The notes: generated by a model not told the origin, from the letters alone. DNA of 64,000 nt from Allomeiothermus silvanus DSM 9946 (GCF_000092125.1 NC_014212.1:1198001-1262000); one strand, 5' to 3'. Positions 1-9,562 are shown, counted from the first letter of the stretch. Made by a program: numbers and translations.

Positions 1-1919
1 TTTCCAGGTCAGATTTTGAAACTCGCATAAAGGCCCTCAGCGACGAACTCGAGCGGCAGAAAAGGCTTTTTGCCGATACCCGTGATATCAACCAGTATGC
101 GGGCGCGTTGGCGAGCGTGGAGAAAAAAGCTCAAACTCTGGGCAAAACCGCCACCACGGAGCAGGCCAAAAAAAGCGTCCGCGAACTGCTCGACCAGATC
201 GCCACAGGCCGGAAGGAGTTGCAAAAAACCCTCGAGGAAGGCGGCACCCAAGCGGCAGAAGTTCTCTCGGAGCAGGCCCGAGCTCGCCTGCAAGCCATCT
301 ATGGCGATGGGATACAAGCCACCATCGCCGCCGTGCGCCGCAGCTATCCCGACTTCAAGAGCGCGTTTGAAGACCTGCTCAAAGACGGCTTGAAGTTTGA
401 CGATGCCCAAATGCTGGCCGCCCTGGCATTCCCCTCTAGCTTTTTGGAAGGGCTGGCAGAGACCTGGGGGGAGGGGCTCAGCACCGCCGCCCAGCGGGCC
501 GGGGAACGGGCCCTGGATGAGTTTTACCAGATCCCTGAGCGGCTGCAGAAACAGACCGATGCGGTGCTGCTCCGGCTGCGGGTGAGCGAGATGAGCCCTG
601 AGGAGCTGTTGGGGCTCTCGCCGCAACTGCTGGAAAAGTATGTCAAGGAACTCGAGCAGTACGGGATAGACGCGGAAAACGAGATCGACCGGCTCAGGAC
701 GGCCATCGCCACCCTCACCGCTGATCCCGCCGTAATTGAGCGGGCCATACGGGAGAGTGCTGAGTACGGCGACGAGATTGTAAAAACCGGGCGCAAGGTG
801 GCCGACGGCACCGACTACGCCCGCACCGGGCTGGATGAGTTCAGGAAGTCTCTGGAGGCCCTGGCCGCCGCGGCGGGCACCCCGCTAGCGGCCATCCAGC
901 AGCTAGCCGTGCTCGAGGGGAACCTCAAGGACGCGCTGGCCCTGGGATTCAGCTCTCCCCAGGAAGCCGAGCGGGCTCAAGCCCAGCTCGAGGTCCTCTC
1001 CGGCTTGCTCGACAAGCTTAGCAATTCTCTGCGAGTCACCGAGGCTCCCCTCGACCGCTTCGTTCGCAAGCAGGGGGAGGTACGGGACGGCTTGCAGGTG
1101 ACCATCGAGGGATTCACCTACTACCTCGACACCCTCGAGCAGTTCGCGGCCCTCGCAAGCAATCTCCCCGATGATGCGCTCATCGGGCTATTTAGCGGCC
1201 TCGAGGCTGAGGCCGAGCGGGGCAACGAGCAAGCTAGGGCGCTACTCGAAACGCTGCGGCAGATCATCCTGGCTAGGGGCCAGGCGTTTGGCGAGGCCCC
1301 CAACCTGGGGGCCACCGATTATCGCAAGCTCGAGCGCGAGGGTTACGGCATGGATCAGGGCCGTGAGGCGTTCGAGAAAGACCGCCAGAAACGAGAAGAT
1401 GATGCTCAAAAACAGCTTGAGCAATTCGAGGCCCAGCTCACCGATATCGCGCTATCCTTTCCCAAAGCCCTGGTAAGCGGGATTCTCTCCGGGGACGTGG
1501 CGGGGGCCCTAAAGCAAGCGCTGGGCTCGGCCACCGACTTCTTCCTCAACAAGATGCTGGAAGCCATCCTGGGGCCCATAGCCGAAGAGTTCTCCAAAGT
1601 CATCGCCAAGCAGGGACTAGGGGCGGCGCTGGGCGGCTCATCCATTCTAGGGGCATTAGGGCCCATCGGGCTGGCGGTGGGGGCCGGGCTGCTGCTCTTC
1701 GACTTCCTCTTCAACAAACCCCAGCCCGCATCAGAAAAAGCCGCCGCTGAACGCTCGAGCTTGCAATCCTCAACCCCCTCCATCACCTACAACGTCGAGG
1801 CCGTCCTGAACGCCACGCTGCAGGGGGATCTCAAAGACCCGGCGACTCGGGCCGAGTTGCGCGGCCTGATGCGCCAGGTGGCGCTAGATGTGCTCAAGGA
1901 GGTGCAACTCGTCAAATGA
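1..1919 (+). CDS. Phage tail tape measure protein, 5' end outside window
   Basis: The frame is open from the first bases of the window, so at least 638 residues are present and the true start lies upstream. The protein is long, helical and rich in Ala, Glu, Leu and Arg. Near its C terminus (DNA about 1640-1715) is a hydrophobic glycine-rich stretch. This composition, and the position just upstream of tail-tip genes, is typical of the tape measure protein that sets tail length and helps DNA entry. No peptidase or lysozyme motif is visible in the part shown. Its stop overlaps the next start (ATGA), indicating translational coupling. The assignment rests on context and composition, not on a specific motif. 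Confidence 0.6.
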   Translation, partial: SRSDFETRIKALSDELERQKRLFADTRDINQYAGALASVEKKAQTLGKTATTEQAKKSVRELLDQIATGRKELQKTLEEGGTQAAEVLSEQARARLQAIYGDGIQATIAAVRRSYPDFKSAFEDLLKDGLKFDDAQMLAALAFPSSFLEGLAETWGEGLSTAAQRAGERALDEFYQIPERLQKQTDAVLLRLRVSEMSPEELLGLSPQLLEKYVKELEQYGIDAENEIDRLRTAIATLTADPAVIERAIRESAEYGDEIVKTGRKVADGTDYARTGLDEFRKSLEALAAAAGTPLAAIQQLAVLEGNLKDALALGFSSPQEAERAQAQLEVLSGLLDKLSNSLRVTEAPLDRFVRKQGEVRDGLQVTIEGFTYYLDTLEQFAALASNLPDDALIGLFSGLEAEAERGNEQARALLETLRQIILARGQAFGEAPNLGATDYRKLEREGYGMDQGREAFEKDRQKREDDAQKQLEQFEAQLTDIALSFPKALVSGILSGDVAGALKQALGSATDFFLNKMLEAILGPIAEEFSKVIAKQGLGAALGGSSILGALGPIGLAVGAGLLLFDFLFNKPQPASEKAAAERSSLQSSTPSITYNVEAVLNATLQGDLKDPATRAELRGLMRQVALDVLKEVQLVK

Positions 1920-2356
1920 GCAGCTACACGCCGATTACCATTACCCCGCTCAATCCAGCAGGCCCTGCCGTGATTCTGCCCATGCCGGAGTCGGTGGAGA
2001 GCACTGCCAACACTGTTACCTTCGAGTTTCTCGATCCTATGGACGCGTCGGGGCAGCCGGTAGATCTGCCAACACTGGCGGCGCCGGCGCTCACTGGATC
2101 ACCTGAGCGCATACAGCACGACATCCGCCGGGACGGCAAACGTCAGGTGCAATCTGATCCTCCCGCTCGATTGGTTGGAGTGCAATGGGCGGAAATTGAG
2201 CATTACAGCGCTGTTCAGCGCAGTTATACAGCGATTGGCGCGCTTGTGCTGGCGGCCAAACGCTACAACAAAAGCGCCAGCGAGGGCGCCAGTATCAGCC
2301 TAATCCTCTACCGGGCGGACGCTATCTGGACGGCTGAGGGGGTGCTGGAGCTATGA
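1916..2356 (+). CDS. Phage tail-region protein, unknown function
   Basis: 146 residues, starting at an ATGA overlap with the tape measure stop and ending in an ATGA overlap with the next gene. It is a small soluble-looking protein without membrane segments or motifs I recognise. In siphophages this slot often holds a distal tail or tail-tip component, so a structural role is likely by position only. The tight overlaps on both sides support it as a real gene of the late operon. Confidence 0.6.
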   Translation: MSSYTPITITPLNPAGPAVILPMPESVESTANTVTFEFLDPMDASGQPVDLPTLAAPALTGSPERIQHDIRRDGKRQVQSDPPARLVGVQWAEIEHYSAVQRSYTAIGALVLAAKRYNKSASEGASISLILYRADAIWTAEGVLEL

Positions 2357-3429
2357 ATCTCGGAACTTCGCCGCTCTTGCCGCCTCGAGTACGCCGCTAC
2401 CCGATGGACATGAGCAATTTCGAACTTCCCAACGTCAAACGCTGGTGGACGCTGGAGGATTACGCTAAGGTGGGGCTGTTTGGGGCATATTTTCACTCTG
2501 GCGCGGGGGAGATTCGCGCACAGGCGTTTTGGGGGTTGTTCCGCTCCGACCCCAAACCTTATGCTTTTCATCTCACCGATCCGGTCACTCTTTTCCCGTA
2601 TACCTTGGGATCAAACCCGGACATCCGTGTTACCAAGGGCCAGGTTCCCAGCCCTTTGGGGGGGAACGAAAGCTATTTTGCTGTACTGGCAACCCCGCCG
2701 TTTGGCGGCAGCGGTTATGTGGTCGGGCTGGTGAGAGAACCGGTGAGCTATGTTCCGACGGAGAACTACCGGATAGGGCCGAACATCGCGCGAACCAGCC
2801 CGCCCAAAACCGGAGTTATTACCCCTATCGGGTTCAACGATGCCCAGACTCATTTGCTGGTTGCTGTGCCGATAGATGACCGAATCCTCGTAGAGCGCCT
2901 AGAGTTGATACGGGATCCGAATACTCAAGAGCTAACGGGGATGCAGGCTGTGGGATATACCGAGTGGATACACGGGTATACGGCAGGGTCGGTTTACCTG
3001 CGCCAAAACTACGCTGCTGGCCTGGGAGGAATCATGACGACGCTTGCCGGGGAATTGGTGGCGTTTGTAATCAACCTCGACAGCGACGGCAACGTTATTA
3101 GCGGGCTTTCTGGTTTGGTCAATGTAAAATCCCCGTTCAATAACAATGCCGTTCATAGCTGGAACGCGGATGACGGCACGCTGATATTTTCCCAGGCGGG
3201 TTCTACATATGTAGGGCGGGCGTTCCAAACCGCTGTTTACGACGTCATTGACGTTTTGCAGCCTTACGATCCCCACAACAATCGTTATTTGTTGGAATCC
3301 GCCTCCATACCGTGGCTGCCATTGGTAGGGGCCGGGCCACAAACCCTGGCTCAGCGCTATTACTTTGATAAAAATAGCTGGGCGTATTTTGGCATGCTCA
3401 GCATGTTGCCGCCTGCCAGCTTGGGGTGA
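2353..3429 (+). CDS. Phage tail-region protein, unknown function
   Basis: 358 residues, coupled by ATGA to the upstream gene and by GTGA to the downstream gene. It is rich in Gly, Tyr, Asn and Pro, as expected of a beta-rich virion protein. There is no signal peptide and no membrane segment. Codon use is somewhat more AT-rich than in the flanking phage genes. It may belong to the distal tail or adhesion apparatus between the tape measure and the putative hub; I cannot name the family. Confidence 0.6.
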   Translation: MNLGTSPLLPPRVRRYPMDMSNFELPNVKRWWTLEDYAKVGLFGAYFHSGAGEIRAQAFWGLFRSDPKPYAFHLTDPVTLFPYTLGSNPDIRVTKGQVPSPLGGNESYFAVLATPPFGGSGYVVGLVREPVSYVPTENYRIGPNIARTSPPKTGVITPIGFNDAQTHLLVAVPIDDRILVERLELIRDPNTQELTGMQAVGYTEWIHGYTAGSVYLRQNYAAGLGGIMTTLAGELVAFVINLDSDGNVISGLSGLVNVKSPFNNNAVHSWNADDGTLIFSQAGSTYVGRAFQTAVYDVIDVLQPYDPHNNRYLLESASIPWLPLVGAGPQTLAQRYYFDKNSWAYFGMLSMLPPASLG

Positions 3430-5336
3430 GTATGCCACTGCCCCGCAACGATCCAAATCACACTAGCGACAAAGCGCTGTACATCCTGGACGGTATTCTC
3501 CTTCCAGGAAACGGATTACTGCCCATCTGGCGGGGGAACCGGCTGGATCTCTACAACGGCTCGCTGTTCGGGGTAGACAACCAAGCGCTGCTGGGGGGCC
3601 CGAACTACTGTCTTGCGTTCGACCTGCACCGCTCTGAGCTACGATTGTACGAGTTTGACCTCAACCTGCCGCCTGACCTGATCGCTGATCCGGTGCGCCT
3701 GCAGCTCGAGGAATCCCTCACCGGTCCGGTGGTGGACGCCAGCATCAGCTTTACCCTGTTCAACCGCGGCCAGCTCAACGTGGATGCGACGTATAGCATC
3801 GGGTCGCGGCTCGAGCCCTACACCTCGCTGTACCGGTTTTTTATCAACACCATAGACCCCAACCGGGGCCTGGTGGACTATACCGGGGAGACCTATCTGC
3901 GCCGCCTGGACCGCATTCCCGCAACCCGCCAGGTCCTGCTGCCGCCCAATGGAGGGCCATACACGCCCAAACAATGCTTGCAAGCCATTCTCGACACCTA
4001 CGGCGTAAACTATGCCCCACTGCCGGAATTGCGGCTGCTTGGAGCCGAGGGGCCATTCGTCATCGACACCCCCGGATATGCGTACTTCCCCCCCAAAGCG
4101 GAGGATAAAACTGAGCCCCCGTCGCTCCTCGAGTTGATCCAGCGGGCCGTCGCTCCGTTTGAGGGTTACTATTTACGGATCAACCCGTTCACCAATAGTT
4201 TGATGCTGGTGCCACCCCCCTGGGCTCCCGAAGCCACCGCGGGGCCTACGCTGGCGAACGCCGATGTTTTGGAAATAGACCCCGGCGAGATTGACCCCTC
4301 GACGGTGGTGAACCGCTGCACAGTTAAGAGCCAGGGATTCAGCTTTACGGCCAGCCCGGTAGCGGTGATGGAGCCCGCCTCGTTTGGATTCCGCGGGTCG
4401 CTCGATCCGAGCAAAGGGGCCGATCCGCTGTTTACCGTCCTTTATCCAACCCCCGCAGAGCTAACCGGGAAGAAACTGAATGACGCTCCCATCGTCTACG
4501 GCAAAGAGACCCGGCGCGGGACGCTGGCCATCTGGCCCCTGCAAGCGCAAACCGTCCTGGGGGATCAAACCCTGCAAGTGAACTGGGTACTAACTACCTG
4601 GATTTACGAAGCGGGAACCGGCCAGTACGGGGGGACTACCGGCTACCCCAAGAGCGGCAGCAAAACCATCCCCCTGGACGGCTCGAGCGTCGAGCTATTC
4701 AAAGAGAGTGTGCAACTAGGGGCCCCGCTTTCCTACGGCCACGTTTGGGTTTACGCGGCGTGGGATGCCCAAGCCCAGGGGGTGCGCCTGGACTATGACC
4801 TTTACTTGTATTCTCAGAGCATCGGGTTTGGCGGGTCGGGGATTATAGTCTATGGCGTGCGGGTGGAGCTGAACGGCCTGGCGCGGAAGCTGGACAAGGG
4901 CGATGTTGTTGTGGCCACCTTTGGCGAGGTTTACGACTCGGCTCCAGGATTGTCTCTTAGCCAGTCGCGGTACGGGCTACGACAAAAAACTCTGGACATC
5001 GATTATCAGCTCACCCCCGATCAGGCTATGGCTATAGCGCAAAATCAGGTAGAAAAAGGACTCAACCCCAAACAGATTTATCGGGTGCGCCAGGCGGCGA
5101 ACATGCGGGTGCGACCTGAGCACCTGGGAAGGCGCGTGTATATCCCCCGACCGGACGGGGCTCCGGGGTTGCTGGAAGGGACGGTACGGGCCTGGCGCTA
5201 CCTCGAGGCCCACAGCACGGGCGGGGTACAGGCGGATAGCGAGTTCGAGCTGGAGGTCACCCGCAACGTCTTTGGCGACGTGACCAATTTCACCCAATAC
5301 GGCGAGGCCATTTACGGTCTGAGCGCGTATTTGTAA
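3426..5336 (+). CDS. Putative tail hub / baseplate protein
   Basis: 636 residues with a GTG start overlapping the previous stop; an ATG two codons on is an alternative start. The N-terminal half looks beta-rich. The C-terminal part carries a pattern (YGLRQKTLDIDYQL, then RVRPEHLGRRVYIP) that recalls hub proteins forming the ring at the tail tip. Size and position after the tape measure fit a tail-hub or Tal-like protein. This is inferred from order and general appearance; no catalytic motif is visible. Confidence 0.5.
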   Translation: MSMPLPRNDPNHTSDKALYILDGILLPGNGLLPIWRGNRLDLYNGSLFGVDNQALLGGPNYCLAFDLHRSELRLYEFDLNLPPDLIADPVRLQLEESLTGPVVDASISFTLFNRGQLNVDATYSIGSRLEPYTSLYRFFINTIDPNRGLVDYTGETYLRRLDRIPATRQVLLPPNGGPYTPKQCLQAILDTYGVNYAPLPELRLLGAEGPFVIDTPGYAYFPPKAEDKTEPPSLLELIQRAVAPFEGYYLRINPFTNSLMLVPPPWAPEATAGPTLANADVLEIDPGEIDPSTVVNRCTVKSQGFSFTASPVAVMEPASFGFRGSLDPSKGADPLFTVLYPTPAELTGKKLNDAPIVYGKETRRGTLAIWPLQAQTVLGDQTLQVNWVLTTWIYEAGTGQYGGTTGYPKSGSKTIPLDGSSVELFKESVQLGAPLSYGHVWVYAAWDAQAQGVRLDYDLYLYSQSIGFGGSGIIVYGVRVELNGLARKLDKGDVVVATFGEVYDSAPGLSLSQSRYGLRQKTLDIDYQLTPDQAMAIAQNQVEKGLNPKQIYRVRQAANMRVRPEHLGRRVYIPRPDGAPGLLEGTVRAWRYLEAHSTGGVQADSEFELEVTRNVFGDVTNFTQYGEAIYGLSAYL

Positions 5337-5345
5337 GGAGGAATC

Positions 5346-5888
5346 ATGCCGACCTATAAACCCTACACCGAGATCAGCAGCCTGCTGGGATCGGGAGGCG
5401 TCAGGCGCATCAAGGAGTACCACCTGGACCGCCATGCCGAGGCGCTGGCCAACCAGCTCGAGGCGCTTTGCCGCTTTCTGTTCTCCGCGGGCGGGATAGC
5501 CGAGGCGGGCAGCGTGACCCTTAGCGGGTTTGACCTCCGGGTGCAGAATCGGCTGGGCCTCACTCTGGATGCGCTAGCCCCAGTACGGGTACTCGACGAG
5601 ATCCTGACTCTGCCCTCCACCCCGGCGACCGGCACCAAATGCCGGGTGGTGATGGCAGCCATCCCTCAACTGGCGAGCCCCGCTGACAGCTACACCGACC
5701 CCACTACCGCAGAGGTGGTTTCCCAGCCCATGAGTGTGGGGCTGGGGGCGCTCTTGTTTGTCGAGGGGGATACCACCAACTACCCGGCTATCCCCAACGG
5801 GGCCGCCCCGGTGGCGCAGTTAACCCGCACCTCTACGGACTACACTCTCGATTTAATCGAGAACACCCCGCCCACCTTCCGCTGGTGA
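5346..5888 (+). CDS. Phage structural protein, unknown
   Basis: 180 residues beginning with ATG after an excellent ribosome binding site (TAAGGAGG, 5 nt upstream). A hydrophilic N terminus is followed by beta-rich sequence, with no recognised motif. It closes the first block of tail genes: a strong hairpin follows before the amidase gene. The position suggests a minor tail or chaperone role; the function is unknown. Confidence 0.6.
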   Translation: MPTYKPYTEISSLLGSGGVRRIKEYHLDRHAEALANQLEALCRFLFSAGGIAEAGSVTLSGFDLRVQNRLGLTLDALAPVRVLDEILTLPSTPATGTKCRVVMAAIPQLASPADSYTDPTTAEVVSQPMSVGLGALLFVEGDTTNYPAIPNGAAPVAQLTRTSTDYTLDLIENTPPTFRW

Positions 5889-5928
5889 GGATTGAAATCG
5901 CTGGAGCGTGCTAAACTGAACGTAGACA

Positions 5929-5979
5929 CCCCTTTCAGGGGAAGCGGCCCCTAAGCCGCACCTGAAAGGGGGTTTTGTT
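5929..5979 (+). terminator. Strong hairpin overlapping the amidase ribosome binding site
   Basis: CCCCTTTCAG (5929-5938) pairs perfectly with CTGAAAGGGG (5962-5971). Inside it GCGGC (5944-5948) pairs with GCCGC (5955-5959). TTTTGTTTG follows directly, as in an intrinsic terminator. The right arm also contains the AAAGGGGG that would serve as Shine-Dalgarno sequence for the amidase start at 5979. The structure could therefore end the tail transcript or occlude lysis-gene translation. Confidence 0.65.
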
Positions 5980-6518
5980 TGCGGATCGTTTTGGACCCCG
6001 GACACGGCAATTTCCCTGGGCCCGGCTACGACCCTGGGGTGGTAGGCCCCCCGCCGTTACGGCGCCACGAAGCGGCAGCGGCGCTCGAGCAGGCCCTCTC
6101 CTGCCGGATGCTGCTCGAGCAGGCGGGGCACGACGTGTATCTCACCCGCAACGGGCAGGGTATCTCGGGCAAGCCGGACTTGGCCTGGCGGGTGCGCTTT
6201 GCGGCCAATCTGCGGGCCGATCTATTCGTGAGTATCCACTTCAACATGATCGGCGGGGGTGGGCTGGTCTACCACGCGCCGGGGGCTGCTTCGGAGCGCT
6301 TCGCCAGGGGGCTGGCCCGGAGGGCCGGGCTCTCGAGGGTGTGGCCCTCGAGCGATTCGCGCTTTGGCGGGCTCTACATAGACGCCTTCCCGGACGCCCG
6401 CCCGGCCGTGCTGTGGGAAGTGGACGGCATCGAGCGCGCGCCGCTGCCGGGGGCGCTAGGGCGGGGCGCCAGACTCCGGCTGGCAGCGGTGCTAGTCCAG
6501 GCAGTGAAGGACTTATAA
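5979..6518 (+). CDS. N-acetylmuramoyl-L-alanine amidase (phage endolysin)
   Basis: 179 residues with a TTG start. It is an Amidase_3-type zinc amidase that cleaves the bond between the peptide stem and N-acetylmuramic acid. Zinc ligands and catalytic residues are visible: H9 in DPGHG, E31 after RRH, H87 in SIHFN and E147 in LWEVDG. It has no signal peptide and no cell-wall-binding domain, so it is a single-domain lysin needing a holin for release. Two holin-like membrane genes occur later in the module (10917-11424). Translation may be controlled by the hairpin covering its ribosome binding site. Confidence 0.88.
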   Translation: MRIVLDPGHGNFPGPGYDPGVVGPPPLRRHEAAAALEQALSCRMLLEQAGHDVYLTRNGQGISGKPDLAWRVRFAANLRADLFVSIHFNMIGGGGLVYHAPGAASERFARGLARRAGLSRVWPSSDSRFGGLYIDAFPDARPAVLWEVDGIERAPLPGALGRGARLRLAAVLVQAVKDL

Positions 6519-6528
6519 GGGGGAAACC

Positions 6529-6840
6529 ATGCAGTTTAGCGGAATCTTTTTAGAGTTAATCAAAATCGCAGCGGAGCTGGCCGACCTCGACGAGCCGGGG
6601 GAAAAGAAGCTGGCCGATCTAACCGAGCGGTGCGTGAGCTTGCTCGAGGTGGCCGATGACGCGGCAGTGTCGTTGTTGCCGCCTGGATTTCGGGACATCG
6701 CGCGATGGCTCATTGACAATCCCGGAGTGGACTCGTGGGAGCGGGAAATATCCAAATCCATCGCAGAAGCTGCCTACCAAGCCTGGAAAGCGCTGCGGGA
6801 GCTATTGGGCAAGGATCAGGCCAAAGCGGTGCTGGGGTAG
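6529..6840 (+). CDS. Small helical phage protein, unknown
   Basis: 103 residues, ATG start with GGGGGAAACC just upstream, 10 bp after the amidase stop. It is predicted helical and acidic, with no membrane segment. It lies between the amidase and a secreted protein gene, in the lysis region, but nothing in it identifies a holin or spanin. Confidence 0.6.
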   Translation: MQFSGIFLELIKIAAELADLDEPGEKKLADLTERCVSLLEVADDAAVSLLPPGFRDIARWLIDNPGVDSWEREISKSIAEAAYQAWKALRELLGKDQAKAVLG

Positions 6841-6842
6841 GT

Positions 6843-8681
6843 ATGCGCGCAAAGTTAGCGTTGGCGGCGCTGTTAGCAGTGGGGCTGACCCAATCCGCCA
6901 ATCCCCCTAAGTCTGTACAGCTTGAATGCCCGGCGGAAGTGAACGGCCCCATCGTAGAGTGCAAACTCACAGTGACGGGGCTGCCGCTGGGATCCAGCGC
7001 CGTCAAGGCGATTTTGTACCCGGCGGACAAGACCTCGACGGTGAGCCGCCAGGTGCGGGTCAACCGGGTGGCCGCCAATGTTGCCGCACAACCGACGCTG
7101 CTTAGTAGCTACTGGCACCGCAAGATCCTGAGTTCTGGCACTGAAGGAGCTCCTGGAGTAGATCAGACTGAGATCCGCGACATGCGCTACCTGCCGCGTC
7201 AGCTAGTGGCGGGGACACTGGCCGAGTGGGAAAACGGATTGCCGCAGAACTTCTACGTCAGCCAGGTACCTCCCGAATACCAGGGAGCCGACTTGCTGGT
7301 AACCCGCAACTATGGCACCTATGGCAGCGCTGGGTATGCCAACACCTGCTGGACCCGCTTCACCCTGAACCGTTCGGCAAAGGTGATCTTGTTGATGTTC
7401 TCAGAGCGTCCAGCTTGGGTGGACGATACCTGGACCGTTGGCCCTGCGGTGGGATACGGCAGGAAAGGGAGCGACAATGTGCTTTCCACCACCGAAACGG
7501 CAGACAGCTATTTCAAAGTATTTCGGGAGGGGAGTCACTGCCTGCCGGGTCAGGGCGCACCGGGACGCATTTATCAAATCGCTTTCATGGAAGCGGATGG
7601 CTCGCCCAGCAAGCCCCCAGCGGTTCCGGCAGGATTGCCTGTTCCCCAGCCCAACACCTACTGCCCGCAATGGGTGCATGACCAGTACAAAGACTGGCAT
7701 CCCCAGATTGATCCGGTCTACTGGTGTTATTTCGGCCACGAACACGGCTCTGATCCTGCACAATTCCCAAAAATCAAGGCGCTCCTAGATTCGGGAGCGA
7801 TCAATTTGACCTTCGGGCGCGTGGAACAAGCCGGCAACGCCACCCCGATGTGCGTCTCCTGCCATCAACAAAAGCTCGGGCGAAGCAGGGTTGAGGCCCC
7901 CCGGGAATCCTACAAGCTGTTCGCCCTAGACGACCGGCAGGGTCATTTGTGGCTGATAAAGTTCGAGCTCTCCTCGCACAACCGAGCCCGGCTCTGCCAG
8001 CGTCATCACGAGTATGGAATCTGGGCAGTAGATTCCAATACCGGAGAGCTATTGGCGGCGCTGCAGTTCGCGAGCGACTTTGGCCCGGCCCTCAACGCCA
8101 GCGTGGGCAACAACACTCGTTATAAACCTGATCTCTGCCCAGAAAACGTAGACATACCCATGAACAACGATCAAGGCCGTCACCGCATCCCCTTGATCAG
8201 CGCTGCTGGGTACGAAAACTGGACTCCCCACTTTCCGCCCCAGCTAGGGTTCTATGGTTACGGACGGAGCTACAACCTGGATAACCCCATGACCCGTTGC
8301 TCGGACGAAGTGGATGCAGATGGATTCTACACCTGCAACCAGGCGGTGCGGGCGCTGGATCCCAACAACTACAACTGGGGCGACAACCGCTGGTTCATCA
8401 TCCCCGGCGGGGATCAACCGGACGGGGGGTTCGGTATCCGGGCTTCCACGGCCATCGCCAGCGGTACTTTCTGCACCGACGTGCTGGGAACCACCCTACG
8501 GGACTGCACTGCTCCCGATGCCGTGCAACAGTACATCAAACCCGGACTGGACATTCTGCACAAGGATCAGTTCCGCTGGATTCCCTACGACCCCTGGTGG
8601 GTGGAGTACAAACCCGTACCCAGCGGATTCGTGAACTTCGACACGCACAACCTCGAGGGAGCCCTGAGAGCGCCTAACTAA
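6843..8681 (+). CDS. Exported protein with a CXXCH motif, in prophage
   Basis: 612 residues from ATG 6843, two bases after the previous stop. The N terminus (MRAKLALAALLAVGLTQS) looks like a Sec signal peptide with cleavage near residue 18. Residues 337-341 are C-V-S-C-H (bases 7851-7865), the covalent haem attachment pattern of c-type cytochromes. The rest is rich in Trp, Tyr, His, Asn and Cys and contains further paired Cys. The frame can be extended upstream, but that would overlap the preceding gene and lose the signal peptide. I recognise no family. It may be a host-derived cargo gene, a cytochrome-like or metal-binding protein, or a disulphide-rich virion protein. Confidence 0.65.
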   Translation: MRAKLALAALLAVGLTQSANPPKSVQLECPAEVNGPIVECKLTVTGLPLGSSAVKAILYPADKTSTVSRQVRVNRVAANVAAQPTLLSSYWHRKILSSGTEGAPGVDQTEIRDMRYLPRQLVAGTLAEWENGLPQNFYVSQVPPEYQGADLLVTRNYGTYGSAGYANTCWTRFTLNRSAKVILLMFSERPAWVDDTWTVGPAVGYGRKGSDNVLSTTETADSYFKVFREGSHCLPGQGAPGRIYQIAFMEADGSPSKPPAVPAGLPVPQPNTYCPQWVHDQYKDWHPQIDPVYWCYFGHEHGSDPAQFPKIKALLDSGAINLTFGRVEQAGNATPMCVSCHQQKLGRSRVEAPRESYKLFALDDRQGHLWLIKFELSSHNRARLCQRHHEYGIWAVDSNTGELLAALQFASDFGPALNASVGNNTRYKPDLCPENVDIPMNNDQGRHRIPLISAAGYENWTPHFPPQLGFYGYGRSYNLDNPMTRCSDEVDADGFYTCNQAVRALDPNNYNWGDNRWFIIPGGDQPDGGFGIRASTAIASGTFCTDVLGTTLRDCTAPDAVQQYIKPGLDILHKDQFRWIPYDPWWVEYKPVPSGFVNFDTHNLEGALRAPN

Positions 8682-8688
8682 GGGAGAC

Positions 8689-9249
8689 ATGTTCGCAGAC
8701 ACGAGCACCTACGATTTTCGAGTCATCCGGGGCGATACCTGGGAGTCCCCCATTTGGCTTGAGGACCCACACGGATTGGAGGACCTCTCCGGGGCAACGG
8801 CCCGCCTGCAAGTGCGGGATGCGGCCAAAGCGCTCATCCTGGAGGCCAGCACGGCCAACGGGCGGATTCAGCTACCCGGCCCGGTGGTGCTCGCCCAGGA
8901 CGCTCCGGCGGGGAGCCGGACTCTTCAGGTGCTCCCGCTGCCCGGCCCCCTGCTGGGGAACTACCAGGCTCGGCAGACGCTGCGCTTTGCGGGGCTGCCG
9001 GTGCGGCTCGCTGCGGACGCGCAAGAGGGGGATACCGCGCTACAGATCGAGCCGTTGGCGGCTCCCCTCAACGCCGGGAGCCAAGCGCCGATGGGACTGG
9101 TGCTAATCCGAATAGAGGCCAGCGCGATGGACCTCCCTCCGGGAGAGTACGCATACGACCTCGAGATTTCCTGGCCGGGTCCCCCAACCACGGTCGAAAC
9201 CCCCTTGCGGGGCAGGCTACTGGTCATAGAGGACATCAGCCATGTCTAG
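8689..9249 (+). CDS. Putative baseplate or tail-fibre attachment protein
   Basis: 186 residues, ATG start with AGGGAG upstream. The N-terminal pattern GDTWESPIWL followed by LSGATARLQVR resembles beta-sandwich domains near the N termini of baseplate upper proteins. The C-terminal part (PPGEYAYDLEISWP) fits the same fold. It is followed by fibre genes, so an adaptor role is likely. The final bases overlap the next start. Confidence 0.5.
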   Translation: MFADTSTYDFRVIRGDTWESPIWLEDPHGLEDLSGATARLQVRDAAKALILEASTANGRIQLPGPVVLAQDAPAGSRTLQVLPLPGPLLGNYQARQTLRFAGLPVRLAADAQEGDTALQIEPLAAPLNAGSQAPMGLVLIRIEASAMDLPPGEYAYDLEISWPGPPTTVETPLRGRLLVIEDISHV

Positions 9250-9553
9250 GGTGGTCGCGATCGAACCCCAACGGCGGGTGTACGCGGTTGAGCAGGGAGT
9301 GCGGATGGTGGCAGTGGGGGTGCGCCCGCCCCGAATTGCAGTCTCAGGCGGGAGCGGCGGGGCCACCTACGAGCACTTGCAAAGCAGCCCGGCCAGCGTG
9401 TGGACGGTCAACCACAACCTGGGGTTTTACCCCGACGTGCACGTCTACACCCTGGGAAACCTGGAGATCCTGGCCGAAGTGCAGCACGTCTCAGTCAACC
9501 AAACGCTGGTTTACTTCGTCGCGCCTACCGCAGGGCGGGCGCGCTGTAGCTAG
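9242..9553 (+). CDS. Small tail-fibre-associated protein
   Basis: 103 residues starting with ATG inside the end of the upstream gene (8-base overlap). It contains the motif VWTVNHNLGFYPDVHVY. A related NVTHNFGTRDVLVTVY segment occurs near the C terminus of the next fibre protein. The shared short beta module suggests both are parts of the same receptor-binding apparatus. Confidence 0.55.
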   Translation: MSRVVAIEPQRRVYAVEQGVRMVAVGVRPPRIAVSGGSGGATYEHLQSSPASVWTVNHNLGFYPDVHVYTLGNLEILAEVQHVSVNQTLVYFVAPTAGRARCS

Positions 9554-9562
9554 GGAGGGAAT

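Noticed and set aside
5892-5916. Promoter before the amidase (TTGAAA ... TAAACT)
   Set aside because: The spacing is only 14 nt and the match is weak.
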